A stretch of DNA of 64,000 nt from WHSW01 sp963821025 (GTDB lineage Bacteria > Actinomycetota > Thermoleophilia > Solirubrobacterales > 70-9), in NCBI GenBank assembly GCA_963821025.1, contig CAWGCG010000005.1, positions 1 through 64,000 of the forward strand. Direction: 5' to 3'. This document shows, one piece after another, positions 48,053-55,784 of the stretch (its first letter is position 1; every line of letters starts with the position of its first letter). Both the position numbers and the translations under genes were made by a program. Under the pieces are notes generated by a model. That model made no database searches, was not told the DNA's origin, and saw only the letters and a list, made by a program, of their open reading frames with translations.

Positions 48053-48610
48053 TTGACCCCGCCGCCGATCGAGTTCCCGGTGGAGGGTCTCAGCGACAGC
48101 GTCGTGCGCCTGCGCCCTCCCGCCGACGCCGACGTCGAGCGCATCGCCGAGTACTGCCGCGACCCCGAGATCGCCCGCTATACCCGCCTCCCGTCCCCGT
48201 ATGAGCCCCGGCATGCACGTGAATGGCGGCAGCGCAGCGACGCCGGGATCGCAGCGGGAACCGAGATCGGCGCCGTGGTCGTCGACGCAGGCTCGGGTGA
48301 GCTGCTCGGCTCGGTCGGCATGGGCCTCGATCCGGAGACCAGCCGGGCCTCTGCCGGGTACTGGGTCGCAGCCCCTGCGCGAGGCCGCGGGATCGCCTCC
48401 AGGGCCCTGAAGCTACTTGCCCGCTTTGCCTTCGACGAGCTCTGCGTCGAGCGAATCGAGCTCTGGATCGAGCCCGCGAACGCACCGTCGCTGCGAGTGG
48501 CCGAAGCGGTCGGCTTCCATCGAGAGGGATTGCTGCGCTCGTTCATGCCGATCCACGGGGTACGCCACGACATGCTGATGTACTCGCTCTTGCCCATCGA
48601 CCTGCGCTGA
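48053..48610 (+). CDS. RimJ/RimL-type GNAT acetyltransferase
   Basis: A 185-aa acetyltransferase with the typical layout: VVRLRPPADADVERIAEYCRD at the N-terminus, SAGYWVAAPARGRGIASRAL (acetyl-CoA loop RGRGIA), FDELCVERIELWIEPANAPS and AVGFHREGLLRSFMPIHGV. The ending is characteristic of ribosomal-protein or aminoglycoside-type relatives. It starts with TTG 15 bp after ecm, so it is probably co-transcribed with it. The true substrate is unknown. Confidence 0.85.
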   Translation: MTPPPIEFPVEGLSDSVVRLRPPADADVERIAEYCRDPEIARYTRLPSPYEPRHAREWRQRSDAGIAAGTEIGAVVVDAGSGELLGSVGMGLDPETSRASAGYWVAAPARGRGIASRALKLLARFAFDELCVERIELWIEPANAPSLRVAEAVGFHREGLLRSFMPIHGVRHDMLMYSLLPIDLR

Positions 48611-48647
48611 TCGCCGGCCGGCGCCCCCGGCGCTACCCTCAAGGGCG

Positions 48648-49214
48648 ATGAGCGAGCTCAACGGCGACCGTAGCGCCTGGTTGCGTTGCTACCGCTGCTG
48701 GTCGACCAGACTCGAGGCCCAGGTCCACTACGACGCGATCATTCGTGTCGACCCGGATTCCGGCGAGACCGCCGAGCGCGTAGAGGAGGTCCAGGAGGCG
48801 GTGGTCCAGTGCCTCGACTGCATGCACGACCAGCCTCACCTCTCGATCGAGGAGGGTCACGTGGTCCCGATCGGCGAGCGCTGGGAGCGGATGGTCGCTG
48901 GAACTCCCTGGGTTGCCTCGTGCACGGTCGCGGTCGATCAGGACATGGTCGAGACCTGTTCGGGCCCCGAGGCCGCCGACAGCCTCACCTACGCATCTTT
49001 CGGTGACGCCGGCACCCGTGAGTTCTTCACCCACGTTCGCTTCCACAAGCACGACGAGGAGCGGATCATCGTTCACCTGCTGGTCGAGCTCTACGCGCGC
49101 TCGGCCGAGGAGGCGACCGAGGTCCTCGAGGACGCCTCGCGCGGGACGCTCGAGCTCACCTCGCTGGCCGAGGAATCGCGCCCGCCGGCGCACGCGGTCG
49201 AGCCCCCGCACTGA
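48648..49214 (+). CDS. Zinc-ribbon-containing hypothetical protein
   Basis: A 188-aa protein with CYRCW near residue 14 and CLDCM near residue 54, together a plausible four-Cys zinc ribbon. The second half (HVRFHKHDEERIIVHLLVELYARSAEEATEVLEDAS) is a strand-helix unit. The C-terminal tail is disordered. Its function is not recognised. It may be co-transcribed with ecm and the GNAT gene. The last 59 bases overlap the convergent amidase gene. Confidence 0.65.
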   Translation: MSELNGDRSAWLRCYRCWSTRLEAQVHYDAIIRVDPDSGETAERVEEVQEAVVQCLDCMHDQPHLSIEEGHVVPIGERWERMVAGTPWVASCTVAVDQDMVETCSGPEAADSLTYASFGDAGTREFFTHVRFHKHDEERIIVHLLVELYARSAEEATEVLEDASRGTLELTSLAEESRPPAHAVEPPH

Positions 49215-50274
49215 AAAAACCTCCACCGGGGGGGTCTCGCTCGAGCAGCGCTCCCGCGGCGAGGACGAGGGCGTCGCGGCCGGGGGCGCCGACCACCTGG
49301 AGCGAGCCGCCTGGCAGCCCGCTGATCGGCAGCGCCAGCGCCGGCGCGCCGGTGACGTTGAAGGGGATCGTCAGGCTGATCGCCGCCTCGCGGACGGAGA
49401 GCTCATCGACGTCGGCGGGCGGCGGGCCGATGGGCACCGTTGGGGTGACCAACACGTCGAAGCGGTCGAGCAGCTCGCCGAGGCGCTCGCGCAGGAGCTC
49501 GCGGGCGCGGCGCCCGCGCTCGTCCTCCACGTCGCTGACCGCGAGGCAGCGCTCGATCTTGGTGGCGACGTTTTGCCCGTAGAGCTCGCGATGCGATTCG
49601 AACAGAGCGGCGTGCGTTTCGGCGACCTCGCGCATGAAGGCGAAGCCGATCGGGCCGGTCTCCGGTAGATCGACCGCGGTCACGCCCGGAAGCGCGACCC
49701 CGGCGCCGGCGAGCTCGAGCGAGCTCAGCGAGTCGAGCGCGACCGGCTCGAACCGCGGCACCAGCGCCGCCGTCATCTCGGCGCAGGTGGCGACATCTCG
49801 GGCCATCGGGCCGGCGTGGTCGAAGCTCGGCGCCAGCGGAAAACAGCCCTCGAGCGAGACCAAGCCGAAGCTGGGCTTGAAGCCGACCACCCCGCACCAG
49901 GCCGCCGGGATCCGGATCGAGCCCCCGGAGTCGCTGCCGAGGGCGCCCTCGGCGAGGCCGGCTGCCAGCGCTGCGGCGCTGCCTCCGCTGGAGCCGCCCG
50001 CCACCCGGCCGGGAGCGGCCGGATTCGGAACGGTGCCGTAGTGAGGGTTCTGCGATGTGATCCCGTAGGCGAACTCGTGCAGATTGGTCTTTCCGACGTT
50101 GGCCCAGCCGGCGCGCTCGAGCGCCTCGACGGCCGCCGCGGTGCGCTCGGGCACGTGGTCGGCGAACACGGCAGAGCCGTAGGTGGTCGCCAACCCGGCG
50201 GTGTCGAAGAGGTCCTTGACCGCCAGCGGCCTGCCCGTGCCCGGGCCGGCGGGCCGGGCCAGGAAGATGCTCAA
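49156..50274 (-). CDS. Amidase-signature family hydrolase
   Basis: A 372-aa amidase with a complete Ser-cisSer-Lys triad: Lys in LAVKDLFDTAG (about 20), cis-Ser in GGSSGGSAAALAAGL and nucleophile Ser in GSDSGGSIRIPAAWCG. The PNPAAPGRVAGGSSGG run is diagnostic. It lacks the usual 60-80 N-terminal residues and is short for the family (about 450 aa). The last 25 residues (GARPRAPAGAIPRPAR) look like run-through into the overlapping convergent gene. The start shares ATGA with the hydratase stop. The substrate, an amide or carbamate, is unknown. Confidence 0.85.
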   Translation of the reverse strand: MSIFLARPAGPGTGRPLAVKDLFDTAGLATTYGSAVFADHVPERTAAAVEALERAGWANVGKTNLHEFAYGITSQNPHYGTVPNPAAPGRVAGGSSGGSAAALAAGLAEGALGSDSGGSIRIPAAWCGVVGFKPSFGLVSLEGCFPLAPSFDHAGPMARDVATCAEMTAALVPRFEPVALDSLSSLELAGAGVALPGVTAVDLPETGPIGFAFMREVAETHAALFESHRELYGQNVATKIERCLAVSDVEDERGRRARELLRERLGELLDRFDVLVTPTVPIGPPPADVDELSVREAAISLTIPFNVTGAPALALPISGLPGGSLQVVGAPGRDALVLAAGALLERDPPGGGFFSAGARPRAPAGAIPRPAR

Positions 50275-50786
50275 CCGGGGTTCTTGCGCGGCACCAGCAC
50301 GGCCCGCTTGAACTCTGCGACGAGGGTGTTGTCCTGCTTGTAGACGCGCGTATGGACCTTGACCACGCCGCGATCGAGCTTCGACTGCGATTCGCGCACG
50401 TCGAGCACCTCGGACTCGCAGTAGAGCGTGTCGCCGTGAAAGACCGGGTTCGGATGCGCGAGCTCCTCGGTGGCCAGGTTTGCGATCGCCTTGCCGGAGA
50501 CGTCTGAGACCGACATCCCGAGCGCCAGCGAGTAGACCAGCGGCCCGACGACGACGTTGCGACCCTGCTGTGCCTCGGCCGCGTAGACGTCGTTGAGGTG
50601 CAGCGGATGGTGGTTCATCGTGATCAGGCAGAAGAGGTGGTCGTCGGCCTCGGTCACGGTCTTCGCCGGCCAGTGCTTGTAGACGGCGCCGACCTCGAAC
50701 TCCTCGAGATAGCGACCGTAAGGGTGAGCGCCCGATGCCTCGCGCTCCGCCTGGCCGGTCGACAGCTGGTGATCGTCTGAGCTCAC
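50271..50786 (-). CDS. mch: MaoC-family mesaconyl-CoA hydratase
   Basis: A 171-aa hot-dog hydratase. It is extremely like the MaoC protein of the Streptomyces ccr-meaA region: YLEEFEVGAVYKHWPAKTVT, DDHLFCLITMNHHPLHLND (catalytic Asp and His), GRNVVVGPLVYSLALGMS, and HPNPVFHGDTLYCESEVLD. In the ethylmalonyl-CoA pathway it hydrates mesaconyl-CoA to methylmalyl-CoA. Proteobacterial Mch is about twice as long; this is the short single-domain form. It overlaps the amidase start by 4 bp and lies downstream of the AlkZ-like gene. Confidence 0.85.
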   Translation of the reverse strand: MSSDDHQLSTGQAEREASGAHPYGRYLEEFEVGAVYKHWPAKTVTEADDHLFCLITMNHHPLHLNDVYAAEAQQGRNVVVGPLVYSLALGMSVSDVSGKAIANLATEELAHPNPVFHGDTLYCESEVLDVRESQSKLDRGVVKVHTRVYKQDNTLVAEFKRAVLVPRKNPG

Positions 50787-50810
50787 GGCGCGGGATCGTA
50801 GCGGCGAGCG

Positions 50811-51887
50811 CTACGCCAGCGTCGCCGCCAGGCCCTCGAAGCGGCCGATGTCCGCGACCTCGGCCTCGAGCGCCGCTTCGGTTGCCGGCGCGAGTCGATC
50901 GAAGGGCTCGATCGAGACGCTCAGCCGCGACCCCGACCTGCGCGACGACCAGGTGCCGACGAAGCGCCCGTCGACGGTGATCGTCGGGCGCACGATCCCG
51001 CCGCCGGGGACGATCTGCGCGACGTTCCCGTCGGCGACCGCGAACTCTCGGCTCTGATAGCCGAGGTTGTAGTTGTCATAGGCGCCGAGCATCCGCACCA
51101 CCGGGCCCGGCGCCGCCCGCCGTCGCCGCCCCAGTGAGAGCAGGCGCTCGCCGGCCTCGCTCGTCTGGCGAAGCTCGCTGCCGATCCGCTCCAGCCCCGC
51201 CCGGGCGTCGCGCAGCGCCAGCCCTGCCCAGCGGGCGAAGTCGCGCTCGCCGGCCGGCCCGTAGCCGCGCAGATAGCGCCGCGCGAGCTCGCCGAGAGAG
51301 TCATCGCGCGGCCGTTTCGGCAGCTCGCCGAGCCAGTCGCGCGTCGACACCAGGCAGGTCTGCGTGCCGCGGTCGGGGCCGAGACAGAGGCCGCCCTCGA
51401 CCGTCGCCAGGACCCAGAGATGGACCTTGATCTGCTCCGAGGCCTCGAACCCGGCGCGCTCCAAGCGGCCGGCGAGCTCCGCCCGGGTCAGCGGACCGTC
51501 GGCCTCGACCGCGGCCAGCAGCATGCGCAGGGCACGGTCCTGGGCGCGGCGGTTAAGCCCGAAGTCGTTCATCCGCTTGCGCGCCTGGCGGGCGAGTGGC
51601 TGCGCGAACAGTGGCAGCAGCCAACCGGCGTCCTCGCTTGCGATCAGGTGGGCCGTTCGGCGCATGATCCAGACGCGGACCAGCGAGCGCTCCTCGGTGC
51701 GGGCGCGGTCGACGTCGGCGGCCTCGAGCCTGCGCGAGCGTGCCCGGAACGCAAGCCGCGCCGCCCGCGGCTCCTGCGCCTGCACCGGGCCCGCGAGGCG
51801 GACCACGTCGGCCGGCTCGCGGACGTTGGCCGGGCGGGCGAACAGCTGCGAGGCGGCGCGGGCGCGGGCGAGTCGGATCGCGATCAG
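50811..51887 (-). CDS. AlkZ-like winged-helix DNA glycosylase family protein
   Basis: A 358-aa member of the winged-helix (HTH_42/AlkZ) family, whose known members unhook DNA crosslinks or protect against DNA-alkylating natural products. Typical blocks: AIRLARARAASQLFARP, VRLAGPVQAQEPRAARLAFR, RTAHLIASEDAGWLLPLFA, DFARWAGLALRDARAGLERI, and LLGAYDNYNLGYQSR-type active region (MLGAYDNYNLGYQSRE). The catalytic QxQ-like motif is QAQE. No ATG, GTG or TTG lies before the conserved N-terminus within reach, so I place the start at CTG 51887, which overlaps the previous stop as CTGA. Confidence 0.8.
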   Translation of the reverse strand: MIAIRLARARAASQLFARPANVREPADVVRLAGPVQAQEPRAARLAFRARSRRLEAADVDRARTEERSLVRVWIMRRTAHLIASEDAGWLLPLFAQPLARQARKRMNDFGLNRRAQDRALRMLLAAVEADGPLTRAELAGRLERAGFEASEQIKVHLWVLATVEGGLCLGPDRGTQTCLVSTRDWLGELPKRPRDDSLGELARRYLRGYGPAGERDFARWAGLALRDARAGLERIGSELRQTSEAGERLLSLGRRRRAAPGPVVRMLGAYDNYNLGYQSREFAVADGNVAQIVPGGGIVRPTITVDGRFVGTWSSRRSGSRLSVSIEPFDRLAPATEAALEAEVADIGRFEGLAATLA

Positions 51888-52231
51888 GCCTTGTCGATTG
51901 CCTTGCCGAGCAGCCGCTGGACCCGCGCGTCGCCCTCGACCTTGAGATGGCCGTAGTAGTAGGCCTCCTTCCAGTCGACCAGCTGGCCCTCCTCGGCGAG
52001 CAGCTTGAACATCGTCCGCGGAATCGACAGCGCCAGCCGCTCGCCCTCCCCCGGCCCCGCCCCCACTTTCGGACCCGGCACCTCGACGTGAAAACGCTGC
52101 GACTCCTCCGGGCCCATCAGCCCGCCCGCGGTCAGCTCGATTCCGAAGACGAGCTTCAGCTTCGCCAGGGCGGGGACCTGCTGTTGCAGGCGGGTCACCG
52201 CGACGATGATCAGATCGCTGTCGGAGGCCAC
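51884..52231 (-). CDS. SCP2-like small protein, paralogue B
   Basis: A 115-aa protein. The N-terminal half (QQQVPALAKLKLVFGIELTA) and the C-terminal part (FKLLAEEGQLVDWKEAYYYGHLKVEGDARVQRLLGK) recall the sterol-carrier SCP2 sheet-helix pattern, in which a G.L.VEGD strand is typical. It would bind a hydrophobic ligand. It is paralogous to the gene just upstream. The stop codon overlaps the CTG proposed as start of the AlkZ-like gene. Confidence 0.65.
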   Translation of the reverse strand: MASDSDLIIVAVTRLQQQVPALAKLKLVFGIELTAGGLMGPEESQRFHVEVPGPKVGAGPGEGERLALSIPRTMFKLLAEEGQLVDWKEAYYYGHLKVEGDARVQRLLGKAIDKA

Positions 52232-52240
52232 GGAACCCGG

Positions 52241-52609
52241 TCAGCGGCGAGCCTTGCGCAGGCGCCCGCGCGCCTCCGCGTGGGCGATCAGCTGCCCGAC
52301 GAGCTTCTGCACGTTCGGATCGCCCTCGACCTTGATCTGGCCGCGATCGTAGGCCTCGCGCCAATGACCGACCTTGCCGTCGGCGGCCAGTTCGTTGAAA
52401 TGCGAGCGCGGGATCGAGACCCGCAGGCGCTCGTCGTCGGCGAAGCCCTTGGAGATCTTCGGGCCCGGGACCTCGACCCGGTAGAGCTGGACGTCGCCGC
52501 GGCCGCGCAGCTCGAGCCCGATCACCAGCTTCAGCTTCGCCAGCGCCGGTACCTCGGCCTGCAGGCCGTCGACCGCGCCGCGGATCAGCTCTGGGGTGCC
52601 GGAGGCCAT
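52241..52609 (-). CDS. SCP2-like small protein, paralogue A
   Basis: A 122-aa protein sharing with its neighbour LQAEVPALAKLKLVIGLEL, a VEVPGPKI strand, LRVSIPRSHFNELAADGKV and YDRGQIKVEGDPNVQKLVGQ. This SCP2-like layout suggests lipid or acyl-CoA binding. The tail is basic. The two copies are 9 bp apart and clearly arose by duplication. It follows the SDR gene closely (11-bp gap), so the methylsuccinyl-CoA dehydrogenase, SDR, SCP2-like pair, AlkZ-like and hydratase genes may form one long transcript. Confidence 0.65.
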   Translation of the reverse strand: MASGTPELIRGAVDGLQAEVPALAKLKLVIGLELRGRGDVQLYRVEVPGPKISKGFADDERLRVSIPRSHFNELAADGKVGHWREAYDRGQIKVEGDPNVQKLVGQLIAHAEARGRLRKARR

Positions 52610-52620
52610 TGCCCGCGTTT

Positions 52621-53286
52621 CTACCAGGGAATCGGCTGACGGTCCCTGAAGAACCCGCCGCTGGGCCCGCCGTCCGGGAGCGTCGCCAGCCAGACCGCGG
52701 TCTCGGCCCCCTCCTCGATCGAGCGGCTCGCGTTCGGGCCGCCCATGTCCGTACGCACCCAGCCGGGGCAGATCGAGTTGACGAGGATCTCGGGCTCCTC
52801 GGCTGCGAGCGTCCTGGTGAGCGCATTCAGAGCGGTCTTCGAGAGCCTGTAGGCGGTGCGTCCACCCCCCATCTCGTCGAGCTGACCGGCGCCGCTGGAG
52901 ACGTTGACGATCCGCGGCGCCGAGCTTCGCCGAAGCAGAGGCAACGCCGCTTGGATCAGACGCCAGGGGCCGAACACGTTCGTCTCGATCACACGGTGGG
53001 CATCGGCGAGGTCGTAGTCCGCGACGCCCACAGGCTCGCCGTAGATGCCGGCGTTGTTGACGAGGACGTCGAGCCCTCCGTGGTTGGCCTCGATTCCGGC
53101 GAGCGCGGCGCCGACGCTGGCGTCGTCGGTGACGTCGAGCTCGAGCGCGAGCACGTTCTCGCGGTCCTCCACACGCCCGGGATCGCGGGCCCCGGCGAGC
53201 ACGCAGAAGCCGTGGTCGCCGGCGAGCTGGGCCGCGATCTCCTTGCCGATTCCGCGGTTCGCGCCGCTGACCAGCGCGAGCTTCAG
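52621..53286 (-). CDS. Short-chain dehydrogenase/reductase with CTG start
   Basis: A 221-aa SDR of the sniffer/carbonyl-reductase-like group. The nucleotide motif LVSGANRGIGKEIAAQLAGD is encoded upstream of the first standard start codon (GTG 53202). The gene must therefore begin earlier, and the only candidate is CTG at 53286, which has AAGGA 7 bases upstream and overlaps the mcd stop as CTGA. Other motifs: LVNNAGIYGEPV, NVSSGAGQLDEM (Ser), YRLSKTALN (Tyr-xxx-Lys), CPGWVRTDMGG. Substrate unknown. Coupling to mcd suggests co-expression with the ethylmalonyl-CoA pathway. Confidence 0.85.
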   Translation of the reverse strand: MKLALVSGANRGIGKEIAAQLAGDHGFCVLAGARDPGRVEDRENVLALELDVTDDASVGAALAGIEANHGGLDVLVNNAGIYGEPVGVADYDLADAHRVIETNVFGPWRLIQAALPLLRRSSAPRIVNVSSGAGQLDEMGGGRTAYRLSKTALNALTRTLAAEEPEILVNSICPGWVRTDMGGPNASRSIEEGAETAVWLATLPDGGPSGGFFRDRQPIPW

Positions 53287-54494
53287 ATCTTGTTCCTTTC
53301 CAGGAGCTTCTTACCGATCACCATCTTCTGGATCTCGGAGGTGCCCTCGCCGATCAGCAGGAGTGGCGCGTCGCGGTAGAGCCGCTCGATCTCATACTCC
53401 TTCGAGTAGCCGTATCCGCCGTGGATGCGAAACGACTCCTCGACGACCTCCTTGCCGGTCTCGGAGGCCAACAGCTTCGCCATCCCGGCCTCGAGATCCG
53501 AGCGCTCACCCGCGTCCTTCATCCGGGCCGCCTTGCGGGTGATCAGGCGCGCCGCCTCGATCTTGGTCGCCATCTCGGCGAGCTTGAACTGGATCGCCTG
53601 GTGCTCGGCGATCGGCCTGCCGAACGTCTTGCGCTCCTGCGAATAGCGCAGCGCCAGCTCGAGCGCGCGCTGGGCGATCCCGACGCCGCGGGCGGCGACG
53701 TTCACGCGCCCGACCTCGAGCGAGTCCATCATCTGGCGAAAGCCCTCGCCGACCCCGTCGGGCCCGCCGAGCACGCGGTCGGGCGAGCAGATGTAGCCGT
53801 TGTAGACGAGCTCGGTCGAGTCGACCCCCTTGTAGCCCATCTTCTTGATCTTCGGCGGCACCTCGAGCCCGGCGAAGTCGCCCTGGTTGCTCTCGGTCCA
53901 TGGCTCCTTCTCGGTGATGAAGCAGGTCATCCCCTTGTAGGGCGGATCGGCCTTCGGATCGGTCTTCATCAGCACGAAGACGATGCCCGAGCCGAGCCCA
54001 TTGGTGACCCACATCTTCTGGCCGTTGAGCTCCCAGTCGCCGCCGTCGGTCTGTTTCGCAGTCGACTTGATTCCCTGCACGTCGGAGCCCGCCTCGGGCT
54101 CGGACAGCGAGAAGGCAGCCCGCAGCTCGCCGGTGGCCATCTTCGGCAAGAAGTGCTCCTTCTGTTCGTCGGTGCCGAACTTCATCAGCAAATAGGAGCC
54201 GATGAAGTGGGTGTTGACGATTCCCGAGATCGAGATCCAGCCGCGCGAGAGCTCCTCGACGATCAGGGTGTAGGTCGAGAGGTCGAGCCCCATGCCGCCG
54301 TACTCCTCGGGAATCGTCACCCCGAAGAGTCCGAGCTCCTTCATCTGCTCGACGATCGGCTCGGGAAACTTGTCCTTTGCGTCGTACTCCTCCGCGGCGG
54401 GGAGGATCTCATTGTCGACGAAGTTGCGGACCATCTCGACGATCGCCTGCTGGTCGTCGGTGATCTCCTGGTAGGTCGCGGTCGCTACGGCCAT
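53283..54494 (-). CDS. mcd: (2S)-methylsuccinyl-CoA dehydrogenase
   Basis: A 403-aa acyl-CoA dehydrogenase fold, FAD-linked. Segments: LFGVTIPEEYGGMGLDLSTY, FSLSEPEAGSDVQGI (flavin), GWISISGIVNTHFIGSYLL, MDSLEVGRVNVAARGVGIAQ, FGRPIAEHQAIQFKLAEMAT and IHGGYGYSKEYEIERLYRDA. These match the acyl-CoA dehydrogenase beside ccr/meaA in Streptomyces, so the pathway-specific call is favoured over a general one. The ISISGIVNTHF region is characteristic of that group. It would form mesaconyl-CoA for the hydratase encoded 2.5 kb downstream. Confidence 0.85.
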   Translation of the reverse strand: MAVATATYQEITDDQQAIVEMVRNFVDNEILPAAEEYDAKDKFPEPIVEQMKELGLFGVTIPEEYGGMGLDLSTYTLIVEELSRGWISISGIVNTHFIGSYLLMKFGTDEQKEHFLPKMATGELRAAFSLSEPEAGSDVQGIKSTAKQTDGGDWELNGQKMWVTNGLGSGIVFVLMKTDPKADPPYKGMTCFITEKEPWTESNQGDFAGLEVPPKIKKMGYKGVDSTELVYNGYICSPDRVLGGPDGVGEGFRQMMDSLEVGRVNVAARGVGIAQRALELALRYSQERKTFGRPIAEHQAIQFKLAEMATKIEAARLITRKAARMKDAGERSDLEAGMAKLLASETGKEVVEESFRIHGGYGYSKEYEIERLYRDAPLLLIGEGTSEIQKMVIGKKLLERNKI

Positions 54495-54572
54495 GGCTCC
54501 TGCTCTTTAGGGGTCGATCGGGACGTACCCGCTGGGCCGCCTGAGAATACCGTCGTGGGTGCCCGCGGCGGC

Positions 54573-55667
54573 TCAGATCCGCGCGATTCCGGCCTCCGCG
54601 CAGCCAGCCTCGAGCGCCGTCAGCCCGAAGGCCTCGACGGGGCCGATGGCGCCGGCGCGCTCGACTCCTCCTTCCGCAGCTCGGGCGGCGCCCCAAGCGA
54701 GCACCCGGCCGGTGAAGTCATATCCATTTGCGCCGCGCAGCTCGACCGTCGCGAGCTCGCGCTCGCCGGCGTAGGCGATCGCGACGATCGCCGAACCGGT
54801 GCCCGCGCGCGCGGCCTCGTCGGGCCCTCCGGTCGACCCGTGGACGAACCGGTCGGTGAGCGCTTCGATCGCCCCCTTGGCGCCCGGGATCCGCATCAGG
54901 CCGGCGTTCACAGCCGAGAACGCCTGCATTCCCCGGGAGGCGCTGCCGAACCACCCGAGATAGGCGTTGACCTCGCGCAGCTGCGGGTGGATCCGGGGCA
55001 GGGTGAAGTGCTCGGAGGAGCCGACCGAGATCGCCTGGCGGCTGCGACCGGCGGCGTCTAACGAGCGCACCCGCGCCGCCCCTCGCTCGCTGCGGATCGC
55101 GCCGCGCCAGACGAAGGCCGGCTCGACCATCGCGCCGGCCAGCGATGCCTGGGTGCCGCCGCTCATCCCACCGAGTCCGCCGCCGGTGGCGAAGTAGCCG
55201 ACGTCGATGCGGTCGGCCGATTCGCCCGCCTCGGCCAGAGCGAGCGCTCCCGCGAGGTTCCCTGGAACCCAGTCGTAGCCGAATGCGGTCAGCATGCCGA
55301 TCCCGGCCCGCTCCGCCTGCGGACCGTAGTGCTCGAACACGCGCCTGATGAAGGCGGGTTCCCCGGTCGAGTCCAGGTACGAGGCTCCGGCCGAGATCGC
55401 CGCGGCGGCGGCCGCGTCCCCCCAACGCGCGAACGGTCCCACCGTGGTCAGGATCACGTCACCGGGCTCGAGCAGAGCGCGGACCGAATCTGGGTCCGCG
55501 ACGTCGGCGACCGCGGTCTCGAGCCCTCCGAGGTTCGCCGCCATCGGCTCGAGCCGTTCGGCGCTGCGGCCGGCGAGCACCGGGCGCTTCTCCCGCGCCA
55601 CCAACGCGTCGGCGGTGAGCCGACCGGTGTAGCCGGTGGCGCCGAAGAGGATGATGCGACCGGCCAT
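54573..55667 (-). CDS. Saccharopine-dehydrogenase-like NAD(P)-binding protein
   Basis: A 364-aa protein. The N-terminal Rossmann domain begins GRIILFGATGYTGRLTADAL, with AGRSAERLEPMAANLG and DVILTTVGPFARWG. The catalytic-like Cys/His pair of true saccharopine dehydrogenases is not seen. It belongs to the trans-acting enoyl-reductase-like or saccharopine dehydrogenase-like group of actinobacteria. Substrate unknown. The start ATG at 55667 has a divergent gene 117 bp away. It lies upstream of mcd with a 78-bp gap. Confidence 0.78.
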   Translation of the reverse strand: MAGRIILFGATGYTGRLTADALVAREKRPVLAGRSAERLEPMAANLGGLETAVADVADPDSVRALLEPGDVILTTVGPFARWGDAAAAAAISAGASYLDSTGEPAFIRRVFEHYGPQAERAGIGMLTAFGYDWVPGNLAGALALAEAGESADRIDVGYFATGGGLGGMSGGTQASLAGAMVEPAFVWRGAIRSERGAARVRSLDAAGRSRQAISVGSSEHFTLPRIHPQLREVNAYLGWFGSASRGMQAFSAVNAGLMRIPGAKGAIEALTDRFVHGSTGGPDEAARAGTGSAIVAIAYAGERELATVELRGANGYDFTGRVLAWGAARAAEGGVERAGAIGPVEAFGLTALEAGCAEAGIARI

Positions 55668-55784
55668 CGCGGCGAGCCTATTACCCCTGCGAGGCTCTGG
55701 ACTCGCGCGACCCGGACCGATATCGTGCGCCTGTCGCTTGCGGGGGGACGATCGGAGGCTGTCGTTCGTTCGAACTCTGCAGGG

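Noticed and set aside
52232..52826. N-terminal extension of the AlkZ-like gene across the SCP2-like genes
   Set aside because: The frame is open but overlaps two genes with their own conserved pattern and codes for Arg/Gly-rich shadow sequence.
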